Positions 15,137 to 18,736 of a stretch of 18,736 bases of DNA are shown one piece after another. The stretch is from Pseudomonadota bacterium (GTDB lineage Bacteria; Pseudomonadota; Gammaproteobacteria; Burkholderiales; Rhodocyclaceae), in the NCBI GenBank assembly GCA_023459095.1, contig JAEWVQ010000112.1:1-18736 (forward strand). The letters run 5' to 3'. A model generated the notes under the pieces. The model made no database searches. It saw nothing but the letters and a program-made list of their open reading frames with translations, and was not told where the DNA came from. The position numbers and the translations under genes are program-made. The number at the start of each line of letters is the position of its first letter. Positions within the stretch are counted from its first letter, which is position 1.

Positions 15137-15163
15137 AAATACGCCATCGGCATCGGCGTATTT
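15137..15163 (+). terminator. Dyad with 9-bp perfect stem after the bacterioferritin gene
   Basis: AAATACGCC (15137-15145) and GGCGTATTT (15155-15163) pair perfectly around a 9-base loop, in the 153-bp gap before the dksA-like gene. The stem starts in A and ends in T like a bidirectional intrinsic terminator, which I favour. A regulator-binding dyad upstream of the dksA-like gene is the alternative. Confidence 0.6.
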
Positions 15164-15270
15164 GCTCCCCGGCCAGCGCCTGCCGCGCCTCCCCCCGTTT
15201 TCAGCACGACCCGATGTTTTTGGGGTATGGTCCCGGCATCGCAGTCCGGATCTAGAACAAGGAAACCGCC

Positions 15271-15696
15271 ATGAACACCACTGCCACCCCCCTCATCACC
15301 GAGGCCGAACTGCGCGCGGCGCCCGAAGACGACTACATGTCCGCCCGCCAGCTCGCGTTCTTCCGCAACCTGCTCGAAGAAGAAATGCAGAAGCTGCTGG
15401 AGAACGCGCATCAGACCACCACCCACCTGCAGGACAACGAGGCCACCCCCGACCCCTCCGATCGCGCCAGCGTCGAGGAGGAGCACACCCTCGAACTGCG
15501 CGTGCGCGACCGCGAGCGCAAGCTGCTGAAAAAAATCGAGGAAGCGCTCGTCCGCATCGACGACGGCAGCTACGGCTGGTGCGAGGAAACCGGCGACCCG
15601 ATCGGCATCGGTCGCCTGCTCGCGCGCCCGACCGCGACCCTGAGCCTGGAAGCCCAGGAGCGGCGCGAGAAACTGAAGAAGATGCAGGGCGGCTGA
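15271..15696 (+). CDS. dksA: DksA-family RNA polymerase secondary-channel factor, zinc finger mostly lost
   Basis: The 141-residue protein has the DksA layout: an N-terminal helix, a coiled coil (about residues 24-96) with the essential tip motif DPSDRA (Asp61, Asp64, Ala66), and the C-terminal globular part (YGWCEETGDPIGIGRLLARPTATLSLEAQERRE). Only Cys104 of the four zinc-finger cysteines is present; Thr107, Ser125 and Ala128 occupy the other positions. Such reduced forms are known as zinc-independent DksA proteins and still act with ppGpp on RNA polymerase. The ribosome site AAGGAAA precedes ATG 15271. The next gene is a COG0523 GTPase, 17 bases away, so they are probably co-transcribed. 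Confidence 0.94.
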   Translation: MNTTATPLITEAELRAAPEDDYMSARQLAFFRNLLEEEMQKLLENAHQTTTHLQDNEATPDPSDRASVEEEHTLELRVRDRERKLLKKIEEALVRIDDGSYGWCEETGDPIGIGRLLARPTATLSLEAQERREKLKKMQGG

Positions 15697-15713
15697 ACGC
15701 CGCACCTCCGGGG

Positions 15714-16825
<1,112 letters not shown>

Positions 16826-16826
<1 letters not shown>

Positions 16827-17065
16827 TGCGCGGGCTGCTGCGCGCGCTGATCCGCGGCTACCAGCTCTTCATCAGCCCGCTGCTCGGCCCGCGCTGCCGC
16901 TTCTATCCAACCTGCTCGCACTACGCGCTGGAGGCGATCGAGGTGCACGGCCCGTGGCGCGGCGGCTGGCTCGCCCTGCGCCGCATCCTGCGCTGCCATC
17001 CGTGGCACCCCGGCGGCCTCGACCCGGTGCCGCCGCGCTGCGACCACGACCACCACAGCCACTGA
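16826..17065 (+). CDS. yidD: Membrane protein insertion efficiency factor YidD with His-rich tail
   Basis: The 79-residue protein is YidD, a membrane-associated protein that helps YidC-dependent insertion. It has the family core GYQLFISPLLGPRCRFYPTCSHYALEAI and the following HGPWRGGWLALRRILRCHPWHPGG. The C-terminus ends CDHDHHSH, three His in the last four positions after two acidic ones. It starts on the COG0523 stop (TGATG, one base shared). In most bacteria yidD lies between rnpA and yidC; here it is next to a metal-handling GTPase. Confidence 0.95.
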
Positions 17066-17095
17066 GCCGCGCGCAGCCGCTCAACCGCGCGCGGC
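17066..17095. terminator. GC hairpin between convergent yidD and MFS genes
   Basis: GCCGCGCGC (17066-17074) and GCGCGCGGC (17087-17095) pair around a 12-base loop. The hairpin starts right after the yidD stop and runs into the last codons of the opposing gene. No T-run is seen; terminator function for both strands is inferred from location. Confidence 0.45.
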
Positions 17096-18277
17096 CTGCG
17101 CGCGGCGTCCGAGCACGGCGGGGAACATCGCCGGCACCAGGATCAGCATGCCGAGCACCGCGACCCCGCTCCAGCCCACGCCGTCGTGCGCCACCCCGGC
17201 GAAGAAGGTCGCCAGCGTCGCCGCGGCGAAGGTGCCGGTTTCATTGAGGCTCTGCAGGCGCCCGCGATTGACCGCCGACGCCGATTCCACGAGCAGCGCG
17301 CTGCCGCCGATATAGGCAAGGTTCCAGCCCACGCCGACACCGATCATCGACACGTGGAACCACAGCGCGGTCTCGCCGGCGAACGCGCTTGCGCACGCCG
17401 CCACCGCCAGCATGCAGCCGGCCTGGGCAACGCGCACCGCGCCGAAGCGGCTCACCAGCCCGCCGGTGAAGAAGGACGGCGCGAACATGCCGACCAGGTG
17501 CCACTGCACCACGCTCGCCGCCAACCCCACCGGCAGGCCGCAGCCGACGATGGCGAGCGGCGCCGCGTTCATGGTCAGCACCATCATGCCGAACGCGGCG
17601 ATGCAGAACACCAGCGCGCGCTGCAACGGCACGCTGGCGGCGAACTCGGCGAGCGCCGGCGCCCACGCCGGCAGCGGCGGAATGCGCGCCGCGGCCGGTT
17701 CGCGCCAGCACCCCAGCACCGCGACCGCGAGCAGCGACACCGCCGCCGACACCAGGTAGGAGCCGACGAAGGGCACGGCGAGCGCATCCTTGGCGAGCGC
17801 CCCCAGATGCGGGCCGAGGAAGGCCGCCGCCAGACCGCCCACCATCACCCACGAGATCGCCCGCGGCCGGTCGGCCTCGGACGGCGCGACGTCGGCGGCA
17901 GCGAGGCGGAAATACTGCGCCGTGCCCTGAAACAGGCCGAACAGGCTGGTGGCGAGGCAGAAGCCGACGAAGCTGCCGGCGTGGATCGCCAGCGCCGACA
18001 GCAGCGCGCCTACCATCCCGCCCACCGCGCCGGCGACGAACACCGGCCGCCGCCCGAAGCGGGCGAAGGCCTTCACCGCGAGAAAGGCGCTCGCCGCGGT
18101 CATCAACCCGGTGAGCGCCAGCGGCAGCGTGGCGAGCGCCGGCGACGGCGCCAGCCAGGCGCCGGCCAGGCCGCTCACCGTGAACACGATCGAGATCGCG
18201 CAGAAGAACAATCCCTGCGACAGCGACAACAGCCAGACGGGAGCCCACGACGGGCGGGATGCGGACAGAGGATTCAT
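17081..18277 (-). CDS. Major facilitator superfamily transporter
   Basis: The 398-residue protein has about 12 hydrophobic helices in two halves. A Gly/Arg-rich loop FGRRPVF after helix 2, and a matching GGLVSRFGAVRV in the second half, are typical MFS loop motifs. The segment GVGVGWNLAYIGGSALLVES is often seen in MFS permeases of uncertain substrate; the protein does not clearly match a named transporter. The start is ATG 18277; the upstream ribosome site is weak, and no other Met lies nearby. It is convergent with yidD and divergent from the DUF2868 gene across a 129-bp gap. Substrate cannot be assigned; efflux or uptake of a small molecule are both possible. Confidence 0.9.
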   Translation of the reverse strand: MNPLSASRPSWAPVWLLSLSQGLFFCAISIVFTVSGLAGAWLAPSPALATLPLALTGLMTAASAFLAVKAFARFGRRPVFVAGAVGGMVGALLSALAIHAGSFVGFCLATSLFGLFQGTAQYFRLAAADVAPSEADRPRAISWVMVGGLAAAFLGPHLGALAKDALAVPFVGSYLVSAAVSLLAVAVLGCWREPAAARIPPLPAWAPALAEFAASVPLQRALVFCIAAFGMMVLTMNAAPLAIVGCGLPVGLAASVVQWHLVGMFAPSFFTGGLVSRFGAVRVAQAGCMLAVAACASAFAGETALWFHVSMIGVGVGWNLAYIGGSALLVESASAVNRGRLQSLNETGTFAAATLATFFAGVAHDGVGWSGVAVLGMLILVPAMFPAVLGRRAQAARG

Positions 18278-18406
18278 GACGGTCGGGGTCGGCCGGCGCC
18301 CGGCCTGCGGGCGCGGCGGAAATCAGCGGAACCGCGCAGGGTAGCACCATCGCGCAAGGATGCGGCGATCTGCGCCAGACGTTATCCTCGGAGGCCGAGC
18401 CGACCG

Positions 18407-18736
18407 ATGCCGCCGCCCGTGCCTCCCGCCCCGCCTCCCGCCCTGTCCCCATTCGCCGCCCGCTGGCTCGCCGAGATCGTGCGCCGCCACGAGGAGCGCC
18501 ACCCGCCGTTCGCCGACGCGCTGCCCGCCGATGGCGACGCGGAGACACGCATCCTCGCCCGCGCCGCCCGCATCGGCGCGCGCGAAGGCTGGCGCGACGC
18601 CGTGCTGCGCTGGCAGGGGCGCGGCCGCGTGGTCGCCGCGGTGGCGGCCGCACTCGCCCTGCTCGGCGGCTTCGGCGCCGCCGCCGGCGCGCTCGGTGAC
18701 GGCAGCCGGGCGGTGAACGTGGTGTGGGTGCTGGGC
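18407..18736 (+). CDS. DUF2868 membrane protein (3'-partial)
   Basis: The frame runs from ATG 18407 to the window edge without a stop, giving 110 residues. After a Pro-rich start, RWLAEIVRRHEERHPPFADAL, ETRILARAARIGAREGWRDAVLRWQGRGR, a membrane helix (VVAAVAAALALLGGFGAAAGALG) and DGSRAVNVVWVLG match the N-terminal half of the DUF2868 family as I remember it. In betaproteobacteria DUF2868 genes are usually followed by a DUF3482 GTPase gene, which would lie beyond this window. The function is unknown; membrane location is inferred from the helix. GGAGG at 18390-18394 is 12 bases before ATG 18407, somewhat far. Confidence 0.8.
   Translation, partial: MPPPVPPAPPPALSPFAARWLAEIVRRHEERHPPFADALPADGDAETRILARAARIGAREGWRDAVLRWQGRGRVVAAVAAALALLGGFGAAAGALGDGSRAVNVVWVLG

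Noticed and set aside
15118..15270. Zur box before the dksA-like gene
   Set aside because: No GTTATAN-type palindrome was found; the only dyad here does not resemble the known Zur motif.
18327..18346. GGAACC followed by CCATCG as a HrpL box
   Set aside because: Spacing of 13 is too short and the second block lacks the CCAC pattern; no T3SS gene follows.

Overview
The window is very GC-rich DNA with strong G/C bias at third codon positions and tightly packed genes. The gene families (Bordetella-like type III secretion order, a MexAB-OprM-type pump, a one-cysteine DksA, a DUF2868 protein) suggest a betaproteobacterium, most likely of the Rhodocyclales/Thauera-Azoarcus kind. That placement is an inference from gene content and composition, not from a marker gene.

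Region 1 (1-7912) is the end of a type III secretion (T3SS) locus. A compact, translationally coupled run encodes the cytoplasmic ring protein SctQ (5' end outside the window), the export gate SctR-SctS-SctT-SctU, a small acidic chaperone-like protein in the position of Bordetella bscW, and the outer-membrane secretin SctC. Convergent to sctC is an ECF sigma factor. Beyond it lie an unrecognised 199-residue protein on the minus strand and, divergently, a clear CesT-type class I secretion chaperone. A HrpL-type promoter match lies upstream of the 199-residue gene. This suggests a small regulon in which the local ECF sigma factor drives a candidate secreted substrate. This corner (5678-7912) is the least explained part of the window.

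Region 2 (7885-14512) is a drug-efflux locus: a TetR-type repressor divergent from an RND pump operon (lipoprotein adaptor, HAE1 inner-membrane pump, outer-membrane channel). An imperfect palindrome in the 174-bp divergent region overlaps a likely -10 box and is a good operator candidate. The 3' ends of the repressor and chaperone genes overlap by 28 bp, so the T3SS block ends exactly where the efflux block begins.

Region 3 (14632-17065) holds a bacterioferritin that keeps its ferroxidase ligands but has Thr in place of the haem-ligand Met52, a DksA-family protein with one of the four zinc-finger cysteines, a COG0523/CobW GTPase and yidD. The zinc-independent DksA next to a COG0523 metal-handling GTPase recalls metal-limitation gene pairs in other bacteria, but I found no clear Zur box.

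Region 4 (17081-18736) has an MFS transporter on the minus strand and, divergently, the start of a DUF2868 membrane protein cut by the window edge. No rRNA, tRNA, CRISPR array, insertion sequence or phage gene was seen.
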